Translations under genes and position numbers: made by a program
The notes under the pieces: generated by a model
Databases searched by the model: none
Seen by the model: the letters and a program-made list of their open reading frames with translations, nothing else
Told to the model about the DNA's origin: nothing
Part shown: in pieces, positions 50,779 through 59,900 of the stretch
Position numbering within the stretch: the stretch's first letter is position 1
How the letters are laid out: each line of letters opens with the position of its first letter
From: Pseudomonas bharatica CSV86
GTDB taxonomy: Bacteria > Pseudomonadota > Gammaproteobacteria > Pseudomonadales > Pseudomonadaceae
Direction: 5' to 3'
Assembly (NCBI RefSeq): GCF_000319305.2
Contig: NZ_AMWJ02000001.1
Span: forward strand, 1 to 64,000
DNA: 64,000 nt

Positions 50779-51435
50779 TTAGCGGGTCGCTACCGGGCGC
50801 TTGACCCAGACCGGGGACAGGTTGCTGCCCGAGCCGGTGACGTAGAGCACGGCGGCTTCACCGCGCTCGAGGGCGACCGGTTTCAGGTCGCTGACTTTCT
50901 TGTCGCCTTCGTACAGGGCCAGGTTGACCTTGACCGGGTTGATCTCGCGCTCGCCACGGCTGGCGGCGGCCACCGGCTTGACCACTTCGGTCTTGCCGTC
51001 GGCGGTCTTCAGGGTCAGGGCCTGGTCACTGAGGTTCTGCACCCGCACCAGGGATTTTTGCTTGTTGCGGAATGGCGGTTCTTCAACCAGCTGCGGCTTG
51101 CCGTTGGCGTGGTTGACCAGGGTGTAGTAATGGTCGGCCGCCAGCTTCACCGGCAGGGTGGCGTTACCCACCTTGGCGCTGTAGTCGCCTTGCGGCATGA
51201 AGCTGAAGTCGCTGCTGGCCTGGGCCCCCACCTGGTTGATCGGGGTGTTGCCGACGCTGGCAGCGACCGGCTGGCTGGAGGCGTTGTACAAACGCACGAA
51301 GGTCGAGCCTTTCGGCGCGCTCGGGCCGTAGAGTGCGGCGTCGCCGCCGGCCCAGGCTTGCAGCGAGGCGAGGGTGAGGCCGGCAGCGAGGGCGCAGGCT
51401 TTGGCGATACGGTGCTTGGACGTGTGCAAGGTCAT
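50779..51435 (-). CDS. algF: Alginate O-acetylation protein AlgF
   Basis: The product has 218 residues with a signal peptide (KACALAAGLTLASLQAWA) and a periplasmic domain (GSTFVRLYNASSQPVAASVG, then PVWVKRPVATR at the end). AlgF acts with AlgI and AlgJ in O-acetylation of polymannuronate. The second of two nearby ATG codons (51435) is chosen because AGAGGA lies seven bases before it and only two or three before the first (51441). It follows algJ by 12 bp. Confidence 0.95.
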   Translation of the reverse strand: MTLHTSKHRIAKACALAAGLTLASLQAWAGGDAALYGPSAPKGSTFVRLYNASSQPVAASVGNTPINQVGAQASSDFSFMPQGDYSAKVGNATLPVKLAADHYYTLVNHANGKPQLVEEPPFRNKQKSLVRVQNLSDQALTLKTADGKTEVVKPVAAASRGEREINPVKVNLALYEGDKKVSDLKPVALERGEAAVLYVTGSGSNLSPVWVKRPVATR

Positions 51436-51447
51436 GTGCATTTCCTC

Positions 51448-52599
51448 TTAGTGTTCGGTCCGGTTGGACGTCAGGGCCAGCTCTTGATTGGCGTTGCGGG
51501 TTTTCTTCAGTTGCGCGATCCATTGCGGGTCGAAGCCGCTGAGGTCGTTCTTGATTGGCAGATAACGCTCGGGGAACTCCCAGACCACGAGTTGCGGCGG
51601 GCTGTTCTTGAATTCATCGCTTTGCAGGTACTTGAGCATCGGCAGGATCGGCCCGTGGCCGTCCTCGGCGTAGTTCGCCACGTCGCTGCGCAGGGCCTGC
51701 TGCAGCGCGCCGAGGAAGTTCCAGTTGGGGTTGGCGCTGTAGCTGGTGCCGACCAGTGCCACGGGGATCTGCTTGTCGGCGAACAGCGCATCGTCACCGC
51801 CGTCTTCGGCGGCACGGGTGCTGCGCTTCTGCAACTGGTCCGGCTTGGGCAGCAGCTCGGTGAACAGCGGGTCCAGCGGCAGGAAGTTGGTCAGGTCGCC
51901 CTTGTACGGCGTCTGTTCCTGGTTCTCGGTGATGAAAGTCTGCGGCTGGCCGTTGAGCAGGGTCTGCCGGGCCACGGCCTCGGCCAGTTGCTGGGCGGCG
52001 ACCTCCGCGCCCATCGGCGTCCAGTGGCTGTCGGTGCGCAGGAACACCTGGCCGCGGGCCTTGGCCGCTTCCAGCGGACCGAACAGGTCGGGGGCGAAGA
52101 TGTTGGCCTGGCGCGCCTGGGCGTGGAACGCGTTGTACAGGTCATGGTGGACGCTGGCCGGGGTCTTTTCGCCGAGGTACTCGGGATAGACCCGGGCCTT
52201 GGCCGGGATGATCGCCAGTACCAGTTCCACGCCGTGCTGACGCAGGGTGTCGCGCACGCCACGCAGCAGGGCCAGGTTCTCGTTGCGGCTCAGTTCACCG
52301 TCGGCTGCCGGCTTGAACTCCTCGTCGCTGAACAGCCACTGGTCGCGGCCCAGCACCACGCCGGGGCGGCCTTCGTTGAACAGCTTGAAGTCCAGCGCCG
52401 CCCACAGGTTGGTGCCGATGCGCTTGAGCGGGAACTGCTCGTCGTAGTGGGTTTCGGCGGCCTTGGCCAGCTTGCCGTCGAGCAGGCTCATCTGCGCCGT
52501 GCGCTGGAAGCCGGCGAGCCCGCCGAGGGACCACAGCCCCAGGGCGGTGAGCAGGGCGAGGAACAGCAGCGAGTAAAGGATGCGAAGTGATCGGGTCAT
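51448..52599 (-). CDS. algJ: Alginate O-acetyltransferase AlgJ
   Basis: The product has 383 residues with an N-terminal signal anchor (ILYSLLFLALLTALGLWSLG). The SGNH-like catalytic elements are DSHWTPMGAE (Asp-x-His) and the Ser in LVGTSYSANPNWNFLG. It transfers acetyl groups to mannuronate residues in the periplasm, receiving them through AlgI. It starts 11 bp after algI. Confidence 0.95.
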   Translation of the reverse strand: MTRSLRILYSLLFLALLTALGLWSLGGLAGFQRTAQMSLLDGKLAKAAETHYDEQFPLKRIGTNLWAALDFKLFNEGRPGVVLGRDQWLFSDEEFKPAADGELSRNENLALLRGVRDTLRQHGVELVLAIIPAKARVYPEYLGEKTPASVHHDLYNAFHAQARQANIFAPDLFGPLEAAKARGQVFLRTDSHWTPMGAEVAAQQLAEAVARQTLLNGQPQTFITENQEQTPYKGDLTNFLPLDPLFTELLPKPDQLQKRSTRAAEDGGDDALFADKQIPVALVGTSYSANPNWNFLGALQQALRSDVANYAEDGHGPILPMLKYLQSDEFKNSPPQLVVWEFPERYLPIKNDLSGFDPQWIAQLKKTRNANQELALTSNRTEH

Positions 52600-52610
52600 G
52601 GTCGGCTCGC

Positions 52611-54068
52611 TCAGAACTGGAAGTAGAGGAAGGGCGAGTAGCTCTGCGCCGAGAGCTTGAGGATCGACGCGACGAACAGCAGCAGAACCAGCACGCGGGT
52701 GGCGTACAGGCTCCAGTCGAGGCCGACGCTGCCGTCGTGGTGCACCACCACCGGGCTGGCTTTCGCGGTCGGCCTGGCATTGCGGTAGAAGTCGCGCAGG
52801 CCGAACCAGGCCAGGGTGATGTAGGCCAGGACCAGGGTCGCCACCTGCAGGCCGGTGAGGCTGGCGCGGTTAAGCTCCGACAGGTTCCAGTCGCCCAGGC
52901 TGAACATCGCGGCGTACATGCGGCCGGCCACGTGCAGGTTCTCGGCGCGGAAGATCACCCAGCCGATCACTACCAGCAGGAAGGTGAAGGCCCACTTGAC
53001 CGGGTTGAAGCGCTGCGGGTTGGTGTCGATGCCCAGGGCCCGCTCGATCGCCAGCCACATGCCGTGCCAGGCGCCCCAGATGATGTAGGTGAAGTTGGCA
53101 CCGTGCCACAGGCCGCCCAGGAGCATGGTCAGGAACAGGTTGCGGTAGGTGGCGAAGGTGCCGCCGCGGTTGCCGCCCAGGGTGATGTACAGGTAGTCGC
53201 GCAGCCAGGTGGACAGGCTGATGTGCCAGCGCCGCCAGAACTCGGTGATCGACTGGCTGATGTACGGCTGCTTGAAGTTCTCCATGAAGCGGAAGCCCAT
53301 CATCAGGCCCAGGCCGATGGCCATGTCGCTGTAGCCGGAGAAGTCGAAGTACAGCTGCGCGGTATAGGCCAGGGCGCCGAGCCAGGCGTCGCCGGTGCTG
53401 GGGTTTTCCAGGGCGAAGCAATGGTCGGCGACCACCGCCAGGGTGTCGGCGATGAATACCTTCTTGATGAAGCCCTGCATGAAGCGGGTGCAGCCCTCGG
53501 CGAACTTGTCGACGGTGTGGGTGCGGTGGTTGAACTGGTCGGCGAGGTCCTTGAAGCGCAGCACGGGGCCGGCGATCAGGTGCGGGAAGATCGCGACGAA
53601 GGCGGCGAAGTCGATCAGGTTGCGGGTTGCCGGGGTGTCGCCGCGGTACACGTCGATGATGTAGCTGATGGACTCGAAGATGTAGAACGAGATACCGATC
53701 GGCAGCAGCACGTGGGTCAGGATGAACGGCTCGAGGCCGAACGAGGCCATGATCGCGTTGATGCTCTCGACACCGAAGTTGGCGTACTTGAAGTAGCCGA
53801 GGATGCACAGGTCCACGGCCACGCCGAGCAGCAACCAGCGCTGGGCCGGTTTGGTCCGTACGCCGGCGGCGCCGACTTTCAGGCCGATCCAGTAGTTCCA
53901 CAGGGTGACCCCGGCGAACAGGGCCAGGAAGTCCACCCGCCACCAGGCGTAGAACAGGTAGCTGGCCAGCAGCAGTAGCAGGTTTCGATAGCGTTGCCCG
54001 CTCAGGTAGTACAGGCCGAGGAAGATCGGCAGGAACAGGAACAGGAACACATTGGACGAGAAGACCAT
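52611..54068 (-). CDS. algI: Alginate O-acetylation protein AlgI (MBOAT)
   Basis: The product has 485 residues and many transmembrane helices. The MBOAT signature with the catalytic His is in GLWHGANFTYIIWGAWHGMW; RRWHISLSTWLRDYLYITLG is the other conserved block. AlgI moves acetyl groups across the inner membrane. The gap of about 200 bp between algL and algI contains a REP pair; the rest of the operon is tightly packed. Confidence 0.96.
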   Translation of the reverse strand: MVFSSNVFLFLFLPIFLGLYYLSGQRYRNLLLLLASYLFYAWWRVDFLALFAGVTLWNYWIGLKVGAAGVRTKPAQRWLLLGVAVDLCILGYFKYANFGVESINAIMASFGLEPFILTHVLLPIGISFYIFESISYIIDVYRGDTPATRNLIDFAAFVAIFPHLIAGPVLRFKDLADQFNHRTHTVDKFAEGCTRFMQGFIKKVFIADTLAVVADHCFALENPSTGDAWLGALAYTAQLYFDFSGYSDMAIGLGLMMGFRFMENFKQPYISQSITEFWRRWHISLSTWLRDYLYITLGGNRGGTFATYRNLFLTMLLGGLWHGANFTYIIWGAWHGMWLAIERALGIDTNPQRFNPVKWAFTFLLVVIGWVIFRAENLHVAGRMYAAMFSLGDWNLSELNRASLTGLQVATLVLAYITLAWFGLRDFYRNARPTAKASPVVVHHDGSVGLDWSLYATRVLVLLLFVASILKLSAQSYSPFLYFQF

Positions 54069-54167
54069 CCCGGTTCTCCTTGGTGGTCAGCTACGGGGCA
54101 ACAGCGCCCCCAAACCCCCCGGCTGTCTGGCTGGGGGAAACCGATGAATCAGTGTCGCTGCGGTCCC

Positions 54168-54256
54168 TGTGGGAGCTGGCTTGCCAGCGATGAGGCCAGC
54201 AGGTTCAGCATCTGTGTCAGGTGTGGCCCTATCGCTGGCAAGCCAGCTCCCACAGG
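54168..54256. repeat. REP pair inside the alginate operon (algL-algI gap)
   Basis: CCTGTGGGAGCTGGCTTGCC and the inverted TATCGCTGGCAAGCCAGCTC, spaced by about 35 bp, lie within the operon between algL and algI. Such a hairpin could stabilise upstream mRNA or reduce expression of the O-acetylation genes. Confidence 0.93.
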
Positions 54257-54272
54257 GGCCGTGTCAAGCCGC

Positions 54273-55364
54273 CTATTTGCGCTCGGCCCCCGGGTCATAC
54301 ACCCGCGTCACATCCCCGCCGAGGCGGAAGCTGTTGAACGGCTGCATCCCGTGCCGACGCTGCTGCACATCGCCACTGCACTGGTAGAGGCTGCACCACG
54401 GCTCCAGCCAGGCGTACTTGCTGTCGACCTTGAGGTCGTCCATATCCTGTTTCTCACCGTTCTTGCTCTTGAACGCCGAAGGATCCTTCGACCCACCCAG
54501 CACTCGCTCGCCCAGCCGTTTCAGCGCCTGGTGGTTTTCATCCTTCAGGTCCACGCCGTTGACCTGGGCGAAGCTGGCGATCATCGCCAGTGGCGGCAGT
54601 GCGTAGTTGTGGTAGGCCAGTGCACGCTGCCTGCGCTTGAGCTCGTTGGGCAGGAAGCCCTGGTCATCCACCTGGTTGGCGGCGACGCGGTACTCCTTCA
54701 CCGACCAGTCGAACAGGTCGCGGCGGTCGGTGGCCACGGCGGTGGCCATCACCGACCAGGCCGCCCAATAGCTGTGGTTGTTGATCTTCGCCAGCGGCAG
54801 GTCGCTCCAGTCGCTGACCACCTGGTCGGCGACGCGGCCGAACCATTTCTCGATCTCCTCGGCCTGGGCCTGGTGCGCCGCCAGCGGCTTGGCGTTGGAA
54901 AACTTCAGGCGCAACCACGAGCCGCTGAGGCTGCCCAGCGCCCATTTGCGCATGGACTTGCCGGTGTGGTTGAAGTCCTTCGACAGCAAGGCGTCGGCGC
55001 GGGCCCAGGTGCCCAGCCAGGTCAGGGCGCAGTCGAGCTGCGCCGGGCGGCCGTCGCGCATGTACTGGGTGACCAGCTTGGCCACGCCGCGCTCCAGGGT
55101 GGTGATGTCCTTGGTCGAGTCGCGGAAGGCTTTCTCCGACACTGCGTTCAGGGTCGAGCGCGCCGAGTCCGAGCCCTCGTACTTGCTGCGAAATTGCAGG
55201 CTGCCGGTGTAGGGCGTCGGCACCGCTTCGCACTGGAAGTTGCCGTCGCCGGTCTTCTGTTTCTCGATGCCGGCGTAGTAGCCCTGGGGCGGTACCAGCC
55301 CGGCGAATGCCTGGCTGGAGGCCGCGAGCAATACCGCGCTGGCGATCATGCTGAGTCTGTTCAT
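54273..55364 (-). CDS. algL: Alginate lyase (poly-mannuronate lyase)
   Basis: The product has 363 residues. The signal peptide is [20 protein letters not shown] followed by A. The active-site motif is [11 protein letters not shown] (Asn, His and Tyr conserved). The mature protein degrades alginate trapped in the periplasm by beta-elimination. The ATG at 55364 with GAGGACCCC upstream is preferred over an in-frame upstream start that would bury the signal. It follows algX by 7 bp. Confidence 0.95.
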   Translation of the reverse strand: MNRLSMIASAVLLAASSQAFAGLVPPQGYYAGIEKQKTGDGNFQCEAVPTPYTGSLQFRSKYEGSDSARSTLNAVSEKAFRDSTKDITTLERGVAKLVTQYMRDGRPAQLDCALTWLGTWARADALLSKDFNHTGKSMRKWALGSLSGSWLRLKFSNAKPLAAHQAQAEEIEKWFGRVADQVVSDWSDLPLAKINNHSYWAAWSVMATAVATDRRDLFDWSVKEYRVAANQVDDQGFLPNELKRRQRALAYHNYALPPLAMIASFAQVNGVDLKDENHQALKRLGERVLGGSKDPSAFKSKNGEKQDMDDLKVDSKYAWLEPWCSLYQCSGDVQQRRHGMQPFNSFRLGGDVTRVYDPGAERK

Positions 55365-55371
55365 GGGGTCC

Positions 55372-56813
55372 TCACAGTCCGGCCTGGGCGTTGCGCGGGG
55401 CACCGCCGACAGGGCCGCGTTTGCACAGGGTGGCCTGGACTTTCTGGGTACCGCTCTCCGGCCCCTGCAGCTCGACGGCAAGCAGGGTCTGCCCGGCCCA
55501 GTCCTCGTCTTCACGCAACTGGAAGGCGAAGCGGCCATCGGTGTCGGAAGTGGTCGGCTTCTCGATCTTGATGTCCTCGTGGCGGCCGTTGAGGTACCAG
55601 AGGGTGGCCTGCATGACCTTGACCGAGGTGTCTTCGAAGCGGATGTCCAGCTGGTGGTTGCGGTTGGTCAGGTCCTTGATCACGCCGTCACGGCCGTTGA
55701 CCATCAGCTCGTTCTTGCCTGGCTTGATCGCGGTGCTGGCGCTCATCTGCGCCGGCTTGCCTTCGCAGCCGTTGTCGAGCAGGGCAAGCATCTGCCGCCA
55801 GATGGTTTCCTGGTTCAGCGGGTACAGCGGGGAGAATTCCCAGATCAGGATCTTCGGCGGGTTCTTCTTGAATTCCTCGCTGCCCAGGTACTGGATCATC
55901 GAGCCTTCCAGGCCGCCGCCAGGGAAGGCGACATTGAGCACGTCGGCGCCGATGTACTGTTCCAGAAAGCCCGAGAAGTTGTAGTTCTTGCCGCTGTGGC
56001 TGGTACCGACCAGGGTGATCTGCGCGTTGCCGGAATCACCGAACAGGTCGTCGCTGCCGCCGCTGGAGCCCTTCGGCTCGGTGGCGAACTGGTCCATGTA
56101 CTGCACCGCATAGCTGGTGCCGCACAGTTGGCCGGCGACGTTGTGCAGGGTGCCGGTCTTGCCCATGCGCCCGGACTTCTTCGTCTCGAACTCCTTGCGC
56201 GGGATGCCTTCGAAGGCCGGCATGGCGTGCACGGTCTGGGCCACGATCTTCGCTGCGCGCTCGGCGCCGTACGGGGTCCAGTGCTGGTCGCCGCGGAAGT
56301 AGAAGTCCTTGCCCTGGTCGGCGGCGGCCAGTTGCTCGTTGGTCAGCGGCGACAGGTCGGGAACGTTGTAGCCCATGGCGCGGAAGCGCTTGAGCATGGC
56401 CTGGTAGTTGCCCAGGGCCTTCTGGTAATCGAACTTCGCCTTTTCCTCGGGGTGAGCATGTTGCGGTTCACCAGGCCGCGGGTCGGCTGGTAGACCACCA
56501 CCAGCTCGATGCCGCGGGCCTTGAAGGCGTCATGCAGTTGTTGCAGGCGCTTGTAGCCGGCGGGCGTGGTGTCGAATTCGGTACGCAGGTCTTCCCGGGT
56601 GCGGAACAGCCAGTCGCCCTTGGCCTGGACCAGGGTGGTGAAGTTCTGCTGGTAGCGGGTGGTGTAGCGGCTGGCGTCGTGGGCCTCGGGGCACAGCTGG
56701 CAGCACGGCTCGGCGGTGAAGCTCGGCGCGGTGACCTCGTCGGCGCGCACGCCGTTGGCGATCGCCAGCAGGGCGGCGCTGAGGCCCAGGAGTTTGATCA
56801 GGTGTGGAGTCAT
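55372..56813 (-). pseudogene. algX: Alginate O-acetylation/biosynthesis protein AlgX, one-base frameshift
   Basis: The N-terminal frame (56813 down to about 56450) has the signal peptide and EPCCQLCPEAHDASRYTTRY, then GDWLFRTREDL. The remaining frame has DQHWTPYGAERAAK and LVGTSHSGKNYNFSG, the SGNH-like catalytic set with His and Ser, and the C-terminal carbohydrate-binding module. The frame is lost at 56447-56448, where forward TTTTCCTCGGGGT should read TTTTCCTCCGGGGT; the repaired region gives NMLTPEEKAKFDYQKALG. The restored length is 480 residues, near the known 474. AlgX is needed for polymer export and acetylation, so a true break would abolish alginate. I think an assembly error is more likely. 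Confidence 0.93.
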
Positions 56814-56825
56814 GTTCGGGTTTCC

Positions 56826-58394
56826 TCAGTCTGCCATTTCGGTCTGGCGTTCGACCGGATCGATCAGCACGGCCTTCTGCTGGCGCACCATCAGGTCGAG
56901 GATCTCGTTCTGCCGTTCGCCCAGCACGCCGGACAAACTGATACCGCTGGCCTTGCTCGGCGCCAGCATCGACACGCGGTACAGCTCCACGCTCAGCGGC
57001 GAGTCGATGGACAGCGGGCCGCTGCCGTTGGCCGCCAGCTCGCCGCCGACCACGATCAGCGAGACCTTGGTGTCGAAGGGGTCGAGGGCGATGTTGCGGT
57101 CGGTGTCGGAGAGGTCCTTGATGTGGCCGTAGACACCGACCAGGCCGTTGGCCATGGCGAGGTTTTCGTACAGGCGGATGTTCACGCTGTTGCGCACGCG
57201 GATGCCGTGGCGGCGGTTGCTGATCAGCTTGTTGCCCCAGATCAGGTTGTCGCCGCTTTCATACAGGGTGATGCCGTCGGTGTGGTTGCGGTAGATCTCG
57301 TTGTAGGCGATCAGGTTGTTGACGCTGTTGCGGTCGATCACCACGCCGGAGAGCTTGTTGTCATAGCTCTTGTTGTTGATGATCCAGCTGTCGTTGACCT
57401 CCCGGGAAATGATGATCCCGTGCTTCTTCTTGGTGCCGTACACCGTGTTGCCAGCGATGATCAGGCGGTGCGAACGGTCGTGGGGGTCGATGCCGTAGAC
57501 GATGTTGTCGCTGTAGGTGTTGTCCTTGACCACGAAGTCGCTGGTTTCATAGCAGTAGAAGCCGTACCACATGTCACTGAAGGTCGAGCCGATGATCCAG
57601 CCGGTGGGTTCGGCGCGGCCCATCTGCTTGGCCATGTTCGGCGTGTACTGCGAGATGCTCACGCCATAGGACTTGCTTTTCGCATAGCCGAAGCTGGCCA
57701 TGGTGCTGTTGACGATGTAGGTCTCGGTGCCGCCCCAGGACAGCAGGAACGGCCGGAATTCGTCGGGCTTGCGGAAGGTCGCCGGGCCGTTGTCCTTCTC
57801 GCGCCAGCCGATCACCCGGGTGTCGCTGACGAACAGCTTGCCGTCGTTGACCAGGAACGAACCGCCCTCCTGGGACAGGCGCAGCTCCTTGACCTTGCCG
57901 TCGATTTCCAGGGTTGCGCCGTTGCCGACCACGATTGGCAGGCGGGCCAGGTAGACGCCTGGCGAGGTCTGCCGGAGGAAGCGCTCGGGAACCTTCGTCG
58001 CCAGCTCGGTGAAGTTCACGTGGCCGCCGTCGATGAAGATCGCCTGGGGAATGCCGCGCTGGCGGGCCACCCATTCGGCGCCCTTGTTGTCACCACCGAT
58101 GAACTCCTTGAGCACGTCTTCCTGGAGCATGCGCCGCACCGAGACCTTGCCCGGCTTGCGCCGGTCGATCTTCTTCTGCACGGCCTCGGCGGTGTAGCCG
58201 GAAAGGTCCGGCAGCTTCGGCGGGTCGAGGTGCAGCGGCTCCACCGGCGCGGTGCTGACGGTGTAGGTCTTGGCCTGTTGCAGCTCCTTGGCCACTGGCG
58301 CCGGTGCCTGGCCGTTGCTGGCCTGGGCGACGCTGGTGGCCAGCAGCAAGGCGCCGGCCAGCAGGGTATGAAGCCTGTTCGGGTGAAGGGTCAT
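56826..58394 (-). CDS. algG: Poly(beta-D-mannuronate) C5-epimerase
   Basis: The product has 522 residues with a signal peptide (TLLAGALLLATSVAQA) and a right-handed beta-helix from about residue 220. The catalytic signature is YGIDPHDRSHRLIIAGN (about 320-336). AlgG converts mannuronate to guluronate in the polymer within the periplasm and is part of the export scaffold. It lies 12 bp before algX. Confidence 0.96.
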   Translation of the reverse strand: MTLHPNRLHTLLAGALLLATSVAQASNGQAPAPVAKELQQAKTYTVSTAPVEPLHLDPPKLPDLSGYTAEAVQKKIDRRKPGKVSVRRMLQEDVLKEFIGGDNKGAEWVARQRGIPQAIFIDGGHVNFTELATKVPERFLRQTSPGVYLARLPIVVGNGATLEIDGKVKELRLSQEGGSFLVNDGKLFVSDTRVIGWREKDNGPATFRKPDEFRPFLLSWGGTETYIVNSTMASFGYAKSKSYGVSISQYTPNMAKQMGRAEPTGWIIGSTFSDMWYGFYCYETSDFVVKDNTYSDNIVYGIDPHDRSHRLIIAGNTVYGTKKKHGIIISREVNDSWIINNKSYDNKLSGVVIDRNSVNNLIAYNEIYRNHTDGITLYESGDNLIWGNKLISNRRHGIRVRNSVNIRLYENLAMANGLVGVYGHIKDLSDTDRNIALDPFDTKVSLIVVGGELAANGSGPLSIDSPLSVELYRVSMLAPSKASGISLSGVLGERQNEILDLMVRQQKAVLIDPVERQTEMAD

Positions 58395-58412
58395 GTCAGT
58401 GCTCTCCGCTCA

Positions 58413-59900
58413 TCAGAAGCGCCAGACCACGTCGATGAAGGCGCGGTGCATGTACGAGTCGGCCTCTTTGCCGTAGGCGTCGCCCGGCTTGAACACGCCG
58501 CCGCGAAAACGCACCAGTGCCGAGGGTTCGTCGATGGATTTGCTCAGGGCCGCCGGCAGCAGGCCCTGCTTGAAGTACTTGGTGACCACCAGGTCCATCT
58601 CCTGCCCGACATCCTTCTCGCCCTGGACCAGCGGACGGTTGATGCCGCCATCGTCGACCACCGCGTTGATGCCGCTGCCGCCGATGTTCTGGTCGCCGTC
58701 GACGCGCCAGAACTTGTGGTAGATCAGGCTGGCGTCGTAGTCGTCGCGCAGTTGCCAGGAGGTGAACAGGGTGGCCGCCTGCAGGTTGCCCAGTTCGCCA
58801 CGGAACGCCTCGCCGAAGCGGTGCACGCGCGAGCGGGTGCCGGTCCAGTTGGAGCGGTTGGATTCCAGGCCGGTCTGCTCGTAGTTGCTGGAGCCGTCGT
58901 CGCCACCGCCGCCGCTGCCACGGGCGTAAGCCGCACCGACCTGCCAGTTGGGGTCGAGGCGCAGGCGAATGCCGAGGTCGGTGGCCCAGGCGTTGACGTC
59001 GCCGCTTTGCTTGCCGGTGGCGACCTGTTCGCCGCCCACGCTGGTGCTGCTCAGGGTGTCGCGGTCGCCGGTCAGCCAGGTCACGCTGCCCCAGTAGTTG
59101 AGGGTGTTCTGGTTGCGCCAGTTGTAGGCGTCGCTGTTGGCTTCCAGGCCCAGCCAGGTGAGGTCGCCGGTGCGGGTCTTGTCGAGGGCGTCGAGGGTTT
59201 CGCCCGGGCTCTTGAGCTTGCCGTCGTCATGGGTGTGGTGGGCGCGCAGGCCGACCCAATGGCCCGGCGTCCACTGTGCGGCGATATCGCCGTAGACGTG
59301 CAGGCGGTCCTTGTCTTCGGCTGCCAGTTCGGTGAGGTCGGTGCGGTATTCGCTGAAGCGCTCGGCCACGCCCAGGTTGGCGCGCAGCAGGGTGGTGTCG
59401 AAGGTCCAGTTCAGCGCTTCGATATTGGTGTCGCGCCACATGCCGTCGTCGTTGCGCAGGCGCTGGCGGCCGAAGCGCAGCTCTTCGCCGGGGTAGGCGG
59501 TGAAGCCCTTGTAGCCGACCCAGAACTCGCGCATCGCCAGGTAGTTCTTCTTGGCTTCGCGGTCGTCGTTGCTGCTGTTGGAATCCTGGATCTCGCTGCC
59601 GTCGGCGGACTGGCGGCTGGTGTCGGTCTCGATGATATCGGTGGCCGCCACCGCCTGGCCCATGGCGTAGGCGCTCCAGTCGCCGCGCTCGAAGTACACC
59701 CAGGGGCGCAGGTCGATACCGAGGCCGTTGACGTCGCCACCGTCGCGGGTGCCGAGGTCGCGGTCGTCCTCGGACTGGCCGGTGATCTTCACTTCCAGGC
59801 CGAAGTTCTTTTCAGCGGTTTCGGCGGCCAGGGTCGGGCACGCCCAGAACAACGCGAAACTCAGGCCGAGACCGGCTTTCATCCACGGGTTGAGCATCAT
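58413..59900 (-). CDS. algE: Alginate outer-membrane porin AlgE
   Basis: The product has 495 residues. A signal peptide ([19 protein letters not shown]) precedes an 18-strand beta-barrel with typical stretches ([40 protein letters not shown]) ending in a Phe-terminated strand ([11 protein letters not shown]). It forms the secretion pore for alginate. The start overlaps the algK stop (ATGATG), so ATG 59900 or 59897 can be used. Confidence 0.96.
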   Translation of the reverse strand: MMLNPWMKAGLGLSFALFWACPTLAAETAEKNFGLEVKITGQSEDDRDLGTRDGGDVNGLGIDLRPWVYFERGDWSAYAMGQAVAATDIIETDTSRQSADGSEIQDSNSSNDDREAKKNYLAMREFWVGYKGFTAYPGEELRFGRQRLRNDDGMWRDTNIEALNWTFDTTLLRANLGVAERFSEYRTDLTELAAEDKDRLHVYGDIAAQWTPGHWVGLRAHHTHDDGKLKSPGETLDALDKTRTGDLTWLGLEANSDAYNWRNQNTLNYWGSVTWLTGDRDTLSSTSVGGEQVATGKQSGDVNAWATDLGIRLRLDPNWQVGAAYARGSGGGGDDGSSNYEQTGLESNRSNWTGTRSRVHRFGEAFRGELGNLQAATLFTSWQLRDDYDASLIYHKFWRVDGDQNIGGSGINAVVDDGGINRPLVQGEKDVGQEMDLVVTKYFKQGLLPAALSKSIDEPSALVRFRGGVFKPGDAYGKEADSYMHRAFIDVVWRF

